Below, one piece after another: positions 44,326-53,165 of a stretch of DNA of 62,826 nt. Within the stretch, counting starts at the first letter, position 1, and every line of letters starts with the position of its first letter. This DNA is from Planctomycetota bacterium (GTDB lineage Bacteria; Planctomycetota; Phycisphaerae; WQYP01). The DNA lies in the NCBI GenBank assembly GCA_021851715.1, contig JAJZCR010000014.1, forward strand, positions 1-62,826, given 5' to 3'. A program made the translations under genes and the position numbers. The notes below the pieces were generated by a model. That model saw nothing but the letters and a program-made list of their open reading frames with translations. It was not told the origin of the DNA and searched no databases.

Positions 44326-46050
44326 ATGCGCAGCAGTGATGAAGTTTTCAACATGGCATCTAAGCCCGATACGAATATCGATGACCGCACCAACCGCTGG
44401 ACGGGAACGTTGCCTCGCTTGGTGCTGGCTCCGGCGATGATACTGAGCATGGCGGCACTTGCCGGCTGCAATAACTCCCCATCGGGCAGTGCCGACCACA
44501 CGGCGCTGCAGGCCAGCAACAAAGCCGCCCGCATTGTGGCCAGCGCAGGAGCCTTGCGCCCACAGCAAAATTTTCCGGGTAAACTCTCTACCCCGTTGAA
44601 AACTCAAGCTGCGCTTCAGAGCTATATCAGCACGCATGTGCAAAGTGCCAAACAGCATCCGGTACTGTTTTTATTGCCCCATTCCAAAAGCCGTGATTTC
44701 CGTCATGCCGCCGCGTTGATTTCCGCAGCTCTGGCATCGCCGGATCTGCATTATGAATTCAAAGGCCTGCTGGAAGCGCAGGCGGGATTCATCGCCTTAA
44801 GCGATGCTCAACGGTCCCTGGCAAAGATGGATGCCTCCATGGAACGCCTGCGTTCCGCCGTAGACGGCGTGAATGCACTGGCCCTGAGCATTGCCGGACG
44901 TAACGCCACGATGCAGGCTCTGGGCACTGGGGCCGATATGGTGCATCAATTCAGCTTAGCTCTGGCCAAGGCCCAAGCCGCCCGCAGCACCGCCCAGGCG
45001 AATCTGGCAGCAGCGCAGCAGAAGGCGGCTAAATTATCCGCCGATATTACCTCTCTCCAGCATCAGCGGAGCACCTTGGACGAAAACGGCACGCGACTGG
45101 AGGACCAATCGCGCCAAACCACAGGGGCCGGTTCCTTGAAGGACTTTCAGCAAGCGGTGGGGTTGTTGAATAAAGGTGCGGCCATTGGCGAAAAACTGGC
45201 CAGGCTTCAGGGCCGGCTGGATTTTGCCCAGGCGGATGTGCAGATGGCAACGCTCCGGGAGCACGCTGCAGAGGCAAAGGCCAAAGAACTGGCCGGAGCG
45301 CTGCGTACGGCGAAGATCTTAGCCCAAAAGCAGGCTGCCCGCCTGGCGGATATCAAGGCCGACATCACCACGCTTATTGCCGGTAAAAATGCCGGCCTGC
45401 TGACGCTGAATCGGCGCATCGCAGCCTTAATGCGCCATTGGAAAGTCATGATGGCTCATGCCACCGCAGCCGTTGCATCAACCCAATTGGCAGACCAGCA
45501 TCTGGCGGCCGCAGCAATGGAACAAAGCAAAAGCCGCAACGAAGCCTCGCAATTACAGCAAGCCGGCATGAATGCGTACAATCCGCTGGTGGAAGCTAAG
45601 TCCAATACCACTCCGGAATGCATGCTGGACATTAACCAGGGACTCTCACAGTTGTATCAGGCACAGGTATATGTCTTGCGTTTGACCGCCATTGCCAGCC
45701 GCTTGCAAGCCCAGGCCGATGCCGACAAGGCATATGCGACTGTTGGCCTCACATCGCCGTTACCCGCAATCAACAAAGCTGCAGAAGCCCGCCTGAAGGC
45801 CAAGGCTACACAGGCATTGACCCAGGCACTGCATGTGCTGGGTCAAGCTCAGGCCCTGTATCCATCTGGAACCTCGCCGGTCAAATGGCTCACGCCGGCC
45901 GTGCAGACCATGGTTTATCTGCAGTTAGCCCAACTTGAATCGAATAACGCCCAAAAGATGCAGCAGTTGACCCAAGCCGCCAAAGCCGCAGCAGACGCAA
46001 AGCGGCATAATCCATTTTTGATCTTGCCGAAAATCGCCTCCGCACAATAA
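44326..46050 (+). CDS. coiled-coil lipoprotein, unknown function
   Basis: 574 residues. A signal segment ends in ILSMAALAGCNNSPSG, a good lipobox; a 47-residue n-region is long. The mature protein is almost entirely helical, Ala/Gln-rich, with a strong coiled coil from ~residue 200 to 380 (AKAQAARSTAQANLAAAQQK; RLQGRLDFAQADVQMATLRE). This resembles secretion- or envelope-spanning adaptor proteins in general build only. ATG at 44326, AAGGAG 10 bases upstream; a GTG directly before it is an alternative. No operon partner is visible. Confidence 0.75.
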   Translation: MRSSDEVFNMASKPDTNIDDRTNRWTGTLPRLVLAPAMILSMAALAGCNNSPSGSADHTALQASNKAARIVASAGALRPQQNFPGKLSTPLKTQAALQSYISTHVQSAKQHPVLFLLPHSKSRDFRHAAALISAALASPDLHYEFKGLLEAQAGFIALSDAQRSLAKMDASMERLRSAVDGVNALALSIAGRNATMQALGTGADMVHQFSLALAKAQAARSTAQANLAAAQQKAAKLSADITSLQHQRSTLDENGTRLEDQSRQTTGAGSLKDFQQAVGLLNKGAAIGEKLARLQGRLDFAQADVQMATLREHAAEAKAKELAGALRTAKILAQKQAARLADIKADITTLIAGKNAGLLTLNRRIAALMRHWKVMMAHATAAVASTQLADQHLAAAAMEQSKSRNEASQLQQAGMNAYNPLVEAKSNTTPECMLDINQGLSQLYQAQVYVLRLTAIASRLQAQADADKAYATVGLTSPLPAINKAAEARLKAKATQALTQALHVLGQAQALYPSGTSPVKWLTPAVQTMVYLQLAQLESNNAQKMQQLTQAAKAAADAKRHNPFLILPKIASAQ

Positions 46051-46060
46051 CACTGCCTGG

Positions 46061-46978
46061 CTATGGCACTTTGAGCACCGCGCGCAGTCGGCCGCCAGCC
46101 TCCGCCAGCAGCCGGTCGGCGGTAGCGGCGTCGCAGTGGTGATGGTGCATGACAATGGCTCGCTTCACTTTGCCTTGAGCCTGAAACAGCAATTCCAATG
46201 CTTGATCGCGATCCGTACCGGTATATTCTTGAATAATGCGGACCCCACGATCCACCAGTTTGGAATTTTTTGCCGCATCGAGATCCACCATGGTATTGCC
46301 CATGACTTTGCCAAGCCGCACCATGGATAACGTGGTAACAGTATTCAACACCAGCTTGGTGGCCGTGCCGGCTTTAAGTCGCGTGGAGCCGGTTAAAACT
46401 TCCGGGCCGGTATCCAGGGCAATGATAATATCCACCGTGGCGGTAACATCCTCCCGAGCGGTACACGCTAGAAAAATCGTTCCCGCTTGCCGCCGGCGTG
46501 CTTCACCCAGGGCTCCGTAAACAAATGGTGTCGTACCTCCGGCGGCAATGCCAAAAACCACGTCATTACTCCCCACAGCCAGATTTTCCATGGCCGCCGC
46601 TCCCGCAGCATCGTCATCTTCCACATTTTCAATGGAGTTGGTCAACGCCGCGAGGCCACCGGCAATAACACCCACCACCATGCTTGGATCGGTGGAAAAT
46701 GTGGGAGGACATTCCGCCGCATCCAGCACGCCCAGGCGACCGCTGGTTCCAGCACCCACATAAATCAGCCGCCCCCCCCGGATAAAAGCGGCGGTGACGA
46801 GTTCCACCGCCTGGGCAATCGCCTCCGATTGCGCACCGACGGCGGTGACGGCGCAATGATCCTCCTGATTCATCAACAGAACGGCTTGCTGCACCGGCAT
46901 CACATCCAACAGCCGCGAGGCCGGATTGGAAAGTTCCGTGCGGATATGGCTGCGATTGGGAATTATGGACTTGGACAT
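46061..46978 (-). CDS. murQ: N-acetylmuramic acid 6-phosphate etherase
   Basis: A 305-residue SIS-domain enzyme that cleaves the lactyl ether of MurNAc-6-phosphate in cell-wall recycling. RLIYVGAGTSGRLGVLDAAE followed by CPPTFSTDP holds the catalytic Glu; GIAAGGTTPFVYGALGEARR, KAGTATKLVLNTVTTLSMVR and GKVMGNTMVDLDAAKNSKL are family blocks. ATG at 46978 with GGAG 9 bases ahead. It ends 10 bases from the convergent lipoprotein gene. No anhydro-MurNAc kinase or transporter is adjacent. Confidence 0.94.
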   Translation of the reverse strand: MSKSIIPNRSHIRTELSNPASRLLDVMPVQQAVLLMNQEDHCAVTAVGAQSEAIAQAVELVTAAFIRGGRLIYVGAGTSGRLGVLDAAECPPTFSTDPSMVVGVIAGGLAALTNSIENVEDDDAAGAAAMENLAVGSNDVVFGIAAGGTTPFVYGALGEARRRQAGTIFLACTAREDVTATVDIIIALDTGPEVLTGSTRLKAGTATKLVLNTVTTLSMVRLGKVMGNTMVDLDAAKNSKLVDRGVRIIQEYTGTDRDQALELLFQAQGKVKRAIVMHHHHCDAATADRLLAEAGGRLRAVLKVP

Positions 46979-47143
46979 AAGGTTGTACTCCAGTCGCACA
47001 TGATCGTGCCCCGTTATTGTGTCCGCAGGACCCGCGTAACGCCACCATGCGGCTCCGCCGGCGGGAAAAATAACGGCCGAGCGGGTAAAGTGATTGGCGG
47101 CGGCCGGGGCCGGTCGGCGTCTGCGTTGGTGCAAAGGTGAAAT

Positions 47144-47977
47144 ATGGGCCACAAACATCCATCAGATAAATCTCGCGCTTACCATGATCGCGTCGCCCCG
47201 GTTTACGACAACATCTACGATGATCCGTTTTGGGATTTTCACGATCAGCTCACGTGGGAACATCTGAAAACGTTTGTACCTGCATCTCCGGAGGGGGCCA
47301 TACTGGATTTGGGATGCGGCACCGGCAAATGGGGCTTTAAATTGCTCAAGGCCGGCTTTCCGACAAGTTTTGTGGATCATTCCCCTAAAATGCTGGAAAT
47401 GGTCGAGCGGAAGCTGAAGGCCTGGACCGAAACCGCTGATTTACGCAGCAAGGCCGACCGGGCTACGCTACAAGTCGATGATGCCAAAATACTCCAATCG
47501 CTGCCGTCGAATCATTTTTCGCTGGCTATCGCTTTGGGCGATGTCGTTTCCATTTGTGGCGATGCCGCCGCATGTTTATCTGCGCTGCACCGCGTGGTGA
47601 AAACCGGCGGCGTGCTGGTTTTTACCGTAGACAACCTGCTGGCCGCACTGGACCATTTCGTAAGCGCCGGCAAGCTTGATCATCTCGATGATTTTGTGCG
47701 CAGCGGCAAAACACACTGGCTGACTGCGGATCGGCGGGAGCAATTTGATGTCCGTATGTTTACCCCGCAGCAGATTGAACATCTGGCCGCCAAATCCGGT
47801 TTTGAAATGATCTCGATCATGGGCAAAACCATTCTGCCCGTGCGGCAGAATCGCAAATTTTTCCAGGAAAGCGGAGCCATCAAACAGATGCTGGCCATGG
47901 AGGCTCTGCTGGCGCGGGACCCGGTGGCGACGGGCCGGGCCGCACATTTGCAGTTGGCCGTGCGCAAACGGGCTTAG
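47144..47977 (+). CDS. class I SAM-dependent methyltransferase
   Basis: 277 residues. Motif I is ILDLGCGTGKWGFKLLKAGF; post-I acidic FVDHSPKMLEM; VVKTGGVLVFTVDN is the last core strand. Opening YHDRVAPVYDNIYDDPFWDF is common in small-molecule methyltransferases. Substrate unknown. AAAGGTG precedes the ATG at 47144. Divergent from murQ; a cupin gene follows after 50 bases, possibly the same operon. Confidence 0.85.
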   Translation: MGHKHPSDKSRAYHDRVAPVYDNIYDDPFWDFHDQLTWEHLKTFVPASPEGAILDLGCGTGKWGFKLLKAGFPTSFVDHSPKMLEMVERKLKAWTETADLRSKADRATLQVDDAKILQSLPSNHFSLAIALGDVVSICGDAAACLSALHRVVKTGGVLVFTVDNLLAALDHFVSAGKLDHLDDFVRSGKTHWLTADRREQFDVRMFTPQQIEHLAAKSGFEMISIMGKTILPVRQNRKFFQESGAIKQMLAMEALLARDPVATGRAAHLQLAVRKRA

Positions 47978-48027
47978 CGCTCTGGCCGCCCGTTGTTTTC
48001 CGGCCCTGCCGACACAAGGATAAGCCC

Positions 48028-48351
48028 ATGACCGATGAACCCCATCTCACCAGCGACGGATATCATGTTTTGGTCGATGCCGACACCGTCCGGATCACGG
48101 AAATAACTGTTGCTCCGGGTCAACGCGTTTCCGCGCACGCGCACTCGCAAGCCGAAGAGCTGTGCTACTGCATAACCGGTGTCGTAACCGTGGAAATACA
48201 AGGCCGGCTGCAAAATGCGTTACCGCCCGGCGCATGCTGCCGCATCCCGGCAGCGGTGCCCCATCGCCTGCTGAATTCCGGGCCGGTGCCGTGTAAATTC
48301 CTGCTGGTGCATCGGGGCGGTGCGTTTGATTTTATCCCATCGAACCTGTAG
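48028..48351 (+). CDS. small single-domain cupin
   Basis: A 107-residue protein with the two cupin motifs: GQRVSAHAHSQAEELCYCIT (His, His, Glu ligands) and PPGACCRIPAAVPHRLLNSG (final His). It can bind a metal and may be a sugar- or small-molecule-binding or isomerase protein. AAGGATAAG precedes the ATG. It lies 50 bases after the methyltransferase gene and converges with the dioxygenase gene at 48362. Confidence 0.83.
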   Translation: MTDEPHLTSDGYHVLVDADTVRITEITVAPGQRVSAHAHSQAEELCYCITGVVTVEIQGRLQNALPPGACCRIPAAVPHRLLNSGPVPCKFLLVHRGGAFDFIPSNL

Positions 48352-48361
48352 ACACGCACTG

Positions 48362-49162
48362 TTACATTTTACCGGCTGCAGTTGCCGGAACTTCTCCCGA
48401 TAGTTCCAGAGTCTTGGTGGTACAGCAGGAAGGATCAATACCGGCCAGCATCATCCCCTGGCCGCGTGATTCATGGGTCCGTTTCAAGGGTGGATCGGTG
48501 GGATCCCGCATTTGCACCAACAGCGTGGTGCGAGCTTCCGCACTGGCATTAATACCAGATCCGTGAATAGTCAGATAATTAAAAAATACCACATCGCCGG
48601 CTTGGGCTGGGCACGGCACGGCCTTTTCAATGGGATATTGCTCCGGCGGCAGAGAGGAATCGGGCGTTGATACCGCAATCGGCCCGAGTTTATGGGATCC
48701 CGGCACAAAACGCACACAACCGCGTTCTACCGGAGCATCGTCAAAATGAAAAATCGCGGCAATCATGGTGTTGCGCTGGTGTGGGAAGTATGGATAATCC
48801 TGATGCATGGGAAAGGGAGCACCTTTTTCCGGAGGTTTGATAAACATTTTGGTGTGATGCAGTTGCACGTTGGGACCGATGATGGAGGCGGCCACCGCAG
48901 TGAAGCGCGGATCCACGATCAGCCGACTGAACATAGCCGAGTAAAACTGCACATCGTGGCAATGTTGAACCACGGTCTTGGTATGTTGAATTGTGGCCCA
49001 TGCGGCATTGATATTCCGGAAGTGAACCAGCCTGCCAGACAGATCATGGGCTTCCCGGCGCAGTGCCTTAGCCTCATCGGCCGGCAGCAACCCGCGGCAT
49101 ACAATATAGCCGTTTTCGTCGTAGAAGCGCTTTTGTTCCCCGGTTAAGCCTGCACTGGTCAT
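48362..49162 (-). CDS. phytanoyl-CoA dioxygenase (PhyH) family protein
   Basis: 266 residues. An Fe(II)/2-oxoglutarate oxygenase: iron ligands His-x-Asp in FPMHQDYPYFPHQ and His in LTIHGSGINAS, 2-oxoglutarate-binding Arg in SAEARTTLLVQMRD. N-terminal FYDENGYIVCRGLLPADEAK is typical. Planctomycetes have many such enzymes of unknown substrate, often paired with AraC regulators, as here. ATG at 49162 with AAGGG 9 bases upstream. Confidence 0.9.
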   Translation of the reverse strand: MTSAGLTGEQKRFYDENGYIVCRGLLPADEAKALRREAHDLSGRLVHFRNINAAWATIQHTKTVVQHCHDVQFYSAMFSRLIVDPRFTAVAASIIGPNVQLHHTKMFIKPPEKGAPFPMHQDYPYFPHQRNTMIAAIFHFDDAPVERGCVRFVPGSHKLGPIAVSTPDSSLPPEQYPIEKAVPCPAQAGDVVFFNYLTIHGSGINASAEARTTLLVQMRDPTDPPLKRTHESRGQGMMLAGIDPSCCTTKTLELSGEVPATAAGKM

Positions 49163-49315
49163 ATTCGTACCCTTGATAAAAAGCCGGCCCGTCCAACGCG
49201 GGCGGTCTATGAATTATGGCCCCGCCGGGGGCTTGCAAGCAATTGGAAAAAGTGCGCTTTTAGTGGTAAATTTTCACCACTTGGGAAAGGCCGGTTTTGG
49301 AGATACCAGGTGACA

Positions 49316-50185
49316 ATGGCAAAGCAATTTGTTTGGCCGATACGCTGCATTCCGGAAATTACCCAGGCGGGATGCTTTGCAATGCCGGAGCAGCACTTGA
49401 ATATTACGTACCGGCACGACACGTGGGCCTTGCATCTGCATGATTATACGGGAGTGTTGGAGCTGGCGGGCCGACGCTATACGCTTCAGCCAGGCGATCT
49501 GACGTTTTCGCCGCCGGGCGGGCCTTCACGTTACGAAATCACAGCGCCGGGCCGACATTGGTGCATTCACTTTCGCCCCCAGCCCCGCCTCGGCCCGCTG
49601 TTGAAACTTCCACCGCATAATGCCTTGGCCGAGCGACGCGCCTATCTGGAAGAACAGCTTTCCAACATCGCCAAATGGTATGTTCGTGGACACGGCCATG
49701 AAGCAGATGCGACTGGGCACACCACCACGGCCGCTCTGGCCTTGCAGCAATTCTTGATCTGGTTGGCTCTGGACGGGCAACAGTACCGACGCGGTACGGC
49801 CGTCGGCACCGCCACCGACAAGGCCGATGCGCTGGCCGCCGATATTTGCCGCAGGCTGGAACAACACCTTTCCGTGACGGATTTATGTCGGCGGGCGGGA
49901 TTATCCCGGAACTATATGTCCATGCACTTTCACCGCCGCCACGGCATGACCATCGCCCGTTACATTCTGGTTCAACGATTGCGTTATGCCCGCAGTCTCC
50001 TTGACGGGACCGACATGCAGATCAAAACCATCGGTGCCACCGTCGGCATGCCGGACCCGCGCCACTTTAACAAACAATTCCGCCGCTTTTACGGCACCGC
50101 TCCAAGTTCCATCCGAGCCGCAAGCCGGGACAGCAACAATAAATCCCCCCTCACGCCCACCCCTACCGCCACGATGCACGTATAG
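49316..50185 (+). CDS. AraC-family transcriptional regulator
   Basis: 289 residues. The N-terminal half is a cupin-like sensor (LHDYTGVLELAGRRYTLQPG, DLTFSPPGGPSRYEI). The C-terminal ~100 residues hold two helix-turn-helix units: LSVTDLCRRAGLSRNYMSMH and IKTIGATVGMPDPRHFNKQF, ending RRFYGTAPSSIR. It is divergent from the PhyH-like gene with 153 bases between, so it most likely controls it. Start ATG 49316 with AGGTG 5 bases upstream; a GTG at 49310 is possible. Confidence 0.9.
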   Translation: MAKQFVWPIRCIPEITQAGCFAMPEQHLNITYRHDTWALHLHDYTGVLELAGRRYTLQPGDLTFSPPGGPSRYEITAPGRHWCIHFRPQPRLGPLLKLPPHNALAERRAYLEEQLSNIAKWYVRGHGHEADATGHTTTAALALQQFLIWLALDGQQYRRGTAVGTATDKADALAADICRRLEQHLSVTDLCRRAGLSRNYMSMHFHRRHGMTIARYILVQRLRYARSLLDGTDMQIKTIGATVGMPDPRHFNKQFRRFYGTAPSSIRAASRDSNNKSPLTPTPTATMHV

Positions 50186-50289
50186 CCGCCTCCGGCAAGT
50201 CCTTGGACGCGAGTGCCCCAGCATGGAAGCTCCAGCCGATCACGGCGGTTGAACTTGGTAGTCAACCGCCGGCCCAACCCGGACGTTCA

Positions 50290-52182
50290 TCAGTGCTGGT
50301 GGCGTGGCTTTTCACGCTGCAAGCCATAGACATTTAAGGCGTCGCTGGTGCCCACGTATACATGACCCTGGGCCTCCATGGGAGTGTTGAAGGTCACAAT
50401 TCTCCCCGTAAGCGATTGGCCTGTGCCCACCGCGCTGTTAAAAAGCAAATCACCCAGATTTGCGGCATTGAAGGCCACCAGGCTATTCTTCCCTTGATTC
50501 AAGGTCCAGAGAATGGCATCATGGCCGCCGTTGCTCGATATTTCCGGGGTCGATCCCGGGTAGCCGTACCGGCCATAACTATGAAAAGAAGTGCTGGTGG
50601 CGTGAGGGTTGATGTGGGCATGAGAAATTGCAAACGCCCTGGCGGCATCACCCACCGCTACGTAGTAAATGGTGCCGCCGCCAGCCCTGCCGCCGGGGTA
50701 AAAAGCTGCCGTACTAAACGCACTGTTCGTAGCCGAATTGATTTGTTGAACCACGTCATTAAAGCCGGACCGCCCATGACCCGCGGCTGCACCGTAATAA
50801 CCCCCCATGTTGTAGCGATCAAGCAGATACATGATGCCCTGCTTGTCGTTGATCACCAGGAGTTTTCGGTGTTGGGGGCTGCCCACGGCCTTGGGCAACA
50901 GCACCGGGCTGCTGGAACCAAGATCCCGATCCGTATTGTTGAGAGTCTCTTCATCCCTGGGGGTGAAATAATCACTGACATGCAGGCCAAAGCCGTTAGG
51001 ATTATCTCGATGCTGGCGGAGGTCCGAATCAGGAGAGAGCTTTACGACCGAATCTCCATAATCACCGCCGGCGGGTACCTGCAGATCGGGTAGATCAGTG
51101 TTCAGGCGGTTGCTGTATGGAGCCTTGATCAACTTCGTGTCAAACGTTCCATTTCCGGTTTCAACATACAGGTTGCCGTGCTGATCCACGGCAATAGCAC
51201 CCGCACTCTGCCAGATGCCGCCCGCGCCATCACTGAACCGGGTGCTGCCGGTGCCATGCCCGGTGGGTACAGCACACCATTGGGCGGTACAGACCAGGGT
51301 ACCGGCTGCCTTTCTGACGGCATTGTATCCCACGACCCAGCCGTTGTACGGACCGTGGTCGCCGGGATCCGCCCAGGCCATGTAAACCGTGTGATTGACT
51401 GGATCAAAGGTCAAACAGCGGCACGTCAGATCGCATGCGTCAAATACTGTTTCACCGCCCCCACGTCGCCTTACCGCCGGCCCGCTGATATAATGAGCGT
51501 TGGGCAGGCCTTCCGCGATATTGGCGGTGGCGTAGCGTTTGCCGTTGTAGATTTTGATCGCGGCAAGCAGATGAATCCAATGTAACACTCCACCCGTGCC
51601 GGGGCCTCTCTCGCTTTCCTCGCATTGAACATACAGCACGTTATTATCCGGATCGATGGCCGGCGTATCTTCCACAGGAAAACGGTTGTAGCCCCTCCAG
51701 GTATTGCCGTCCGCAGCCTTTACTACATCCGCATTGCCATGAAATTTTGTCAGCAGGTTGGCTTTCCACAAAACCGTGCCGTTATCCGCATTGATCGCCC
51801 AGACACTGTCATTGTTCAAGGCGACAAACACAACATTCTGTACGCCCTGATGCCGCCCCACCGTTATGTTGACCGCGGACTTGAAGAGCGGTTGGCCGGA
51901 TTCAGCCCCGGCCAGATGCACCGTAAACAGTTTGCCGAAACGCGCGGATGCGACGTTTCGCGGCGTTAATATCTTTTCTTCTGAATTAAGGCCGTTATTG
52001 AAGCCGTCGTTATGGTACGTCAAGACATTGCCGGATATGTTACGGCCCGCGGCGGCGGCACGCGGCAACAGCGACCAGCCTGTGGCCGGGCCGGCTGCGA
52101 CCATCACTATGAACAAGATCTGAGCAATTCGTTTCAGAGGATATTCCTTTGCTTCAGCGATACCGGGGCACCGTAGGATCAA
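50290..52182 (-). CDS. secreted PQQ-like beta-propeller protein
   Basis: Up to 630 residues. A signal peptide (KRIAQILFIVMVAAGPATGW) precedes an eight-bladed-propeller-type sequence with PQQ/WD-like blades: NDSVWAINADNGTVLWKANL, EDTPAIDPDNNVLYVQCEES, GAIAVDQHGNLYVETGNG, LLVINDKQGIMYLLDRYN. It probably binds a partner or substrate in the periplasm; catalytic dehydrogenase residues were not identified. The start is unresolved: the TTG at 52182 overlaps the rhodanese gene by 29 bases, whereas a CTG at 52137 lies 7 bases after AAAGGA and directly before the basic n-region. Confidence 0.8.
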   Translation of the reverse strand: MILRCPGIAEAKEYPLKRIAQILFIVMVAAGPATGWSLLPRAAAAGRNISGNVLTYHNDGFNNGLNSEEKILTPRNVASARFGKLFTVHLAGAESGQPLFKSAVNITVGRHQGVQNVVFVALNNDSVWAINADNGTVLWKANLLTKFHGNADVVKAADGNTWRGYNRFPVEDTPAIDPDNNVLYVQCEESERGPGTGGVLHWIHLLAAIKIYNGKRYATANIAEGLPNAHYISGPAVRRRGGGETVFDACDLTCRCLTFDPVNHTVYMAWADPGDHGPYNGWVVGYNAVRKAAGTLVCTAQWCAVPTGHGTGSTRFSDGAGGIWQSAGAIAVDQHGNLYVETGNGTFDTKLIKAPYSNRLNTDLPDLQVPAGGDYGDSVVKLSPDSDLRQHRDNPNGFGLHVSDYFTPRDEETLNNTDRDLGSSSPVLLPKAVGSPQHRKLLVINDKQGIMYLLDRYNMGGYYGAAAGHGRSGFNDVVQQINSATNSAFSTAAFYPGGRAGGGTIYYVAVGDAARAFAISHAHINPHATSTSFHSYGRYGYPGSTPEISSNGGHDAILWTLNQGKNSLVAFNAANLGDLLFNSAVGTGQSLTGRIVTFNTPMEAQGHVYVGTSDALNVYGLQREKPRHQH

Positions 52183-52519
52183 CCGTCAGGCTCCAGGCAT
52201 CAATGCCGCCCGCCATTGAATGAACGTGCTTAAATCCCAACTCGCGCAAAAGTGCGGTCGCCCGCAGCGAGCGTATCCCATGATGGCAATGAATGACCAG
52301 TCGCTTATGGCGATGGTCATTTAATTCATGCACACGCTGAGACAATTGCTGCAGGGGAATCAACACCGCTTTTTCCAGCCGGGCGATGTCCCATTCTTCC
52401 GGTCGGCGAACATCCAGAATAAAAATATCCTCCCCCTGTTTCAACCATTGCCGGACCTGGTCGGGGGTTACTTCCCAATCGGGATTATGCGAAGATGGTT
52501 TGAGGGGTTGATCTGTCAT
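52154..52519 (-). CDS. rhodanese-like domain protein
   Basis: A 121-residue single-domain sulfurtransferase or sulfur carrier. FILDVRRPEEWDIARLEKAV, IPLQQLSQRVHEL and the active-site loop VIHCHHGIRSLRATALL with the catalytic Cys are present, followed by VHSMAGGIDAW. It is cytoplasmic. Just upstream and divergent is the JAMM peptidase gene; such pairs occur in sulfur-carrier pathways. The PQQ-like gene overlaps or abuts its 3' end. Confidence 0.92.
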   Translation of the reverse strand: MTDQPLKPSSHNPDWEVTPDQVRQWLKQGEDIFILDVRRPEEWDIARLEKAVLIPLQQLSQRVHELNDHRHKRLVIHCHHGIRSLRATALLRELGFKHVHSMAGGIDAWSLTVDPTVPRYR

Positions 52520-52637
52520 GGTGAAAAATCCCCGTAAACAGGAGCCAGCATAAATTGCGCCGTGCGACTACAATGACAACACAACAGCGCACGGTATTTA
52601 TTGTACCGTCTGGTCTGCCCACGTGGAAGTAAAGGCC

Positions 52638-53093
52638 ATGCCACACCCGGATTTCACGCTTACCATACCCGTAGACATCCACACGCACATTCTGGCCCAT
52701 GCCCGCGCGCAATACCCGCACGAATGTTGCGGATTGATCATTGGCCGGCCCGCCCGCAAGGACAAGCGGATTCTGCTGGTGGATCGCAGTGTTGCGGCCA
52801 CGAACCATGCCGTCGCAACAGACCATGGATTTGCCTACGCCATTGACAGCCGGTTTTGGCTGCAACAGGACAGGCTCGCTTCAGCCTCTGGACTGGAGGT
52901 GATAGGCATCTATCACAGCCATCCCGATCATCCAGCGGTGCCCAGCGCCACGGACCTCCGGCTGGCATGGCCGGTATACGTGTACATCATTGTGTCCGTC
53001 AGCGCCGCCCACACCCCCTCGCTGCGTGCCTGGGTCATCGACGCGGACGGGAAACAGTTTGTGGAAGTTCCCGTTCGCACGGTCCACAGATAA
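52638..53093 (+). CDS. JAMM/M67-family metallopeptidase
   Basis: 151 residues. The JAMM zinc motif is complete: Glu in YPHECCGLIIG, then His-x-His in IYHSHPDHPAVPSATDLRLA with the following Ser and Asp. Bacterial members trim sulfur-carrier proteins (Mec+ type) or cleave ubiquitin-like tails. No ThiS/MoaD-like gene is adjacent, but a rhodanese gene is divergent from it. Start at the ATG 52638; a GTG at 52623 has no better site. Confidence 0.9.
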   Translation: MPHPDFTLTIPVDIHTHILAHARAQYPHECCGLIIGRPARKDKRILLVDRSVAATNHAVATDHGFAYAIDSRFWLQQDRLASASGLEVIGIYHSHPDHPAVPSATDLRLAWPVYVYIIVSVSAAHTPSLRAWVIDADGKQFVEVPVRTVHR

Positions 53094-53165
53094 TTCTCTC
53101 CGCCACATTGCAACGGCAACACTTTGGCGAGGTGATGAAAGGTGCAGGGCATTCTTTTGCCGAAT

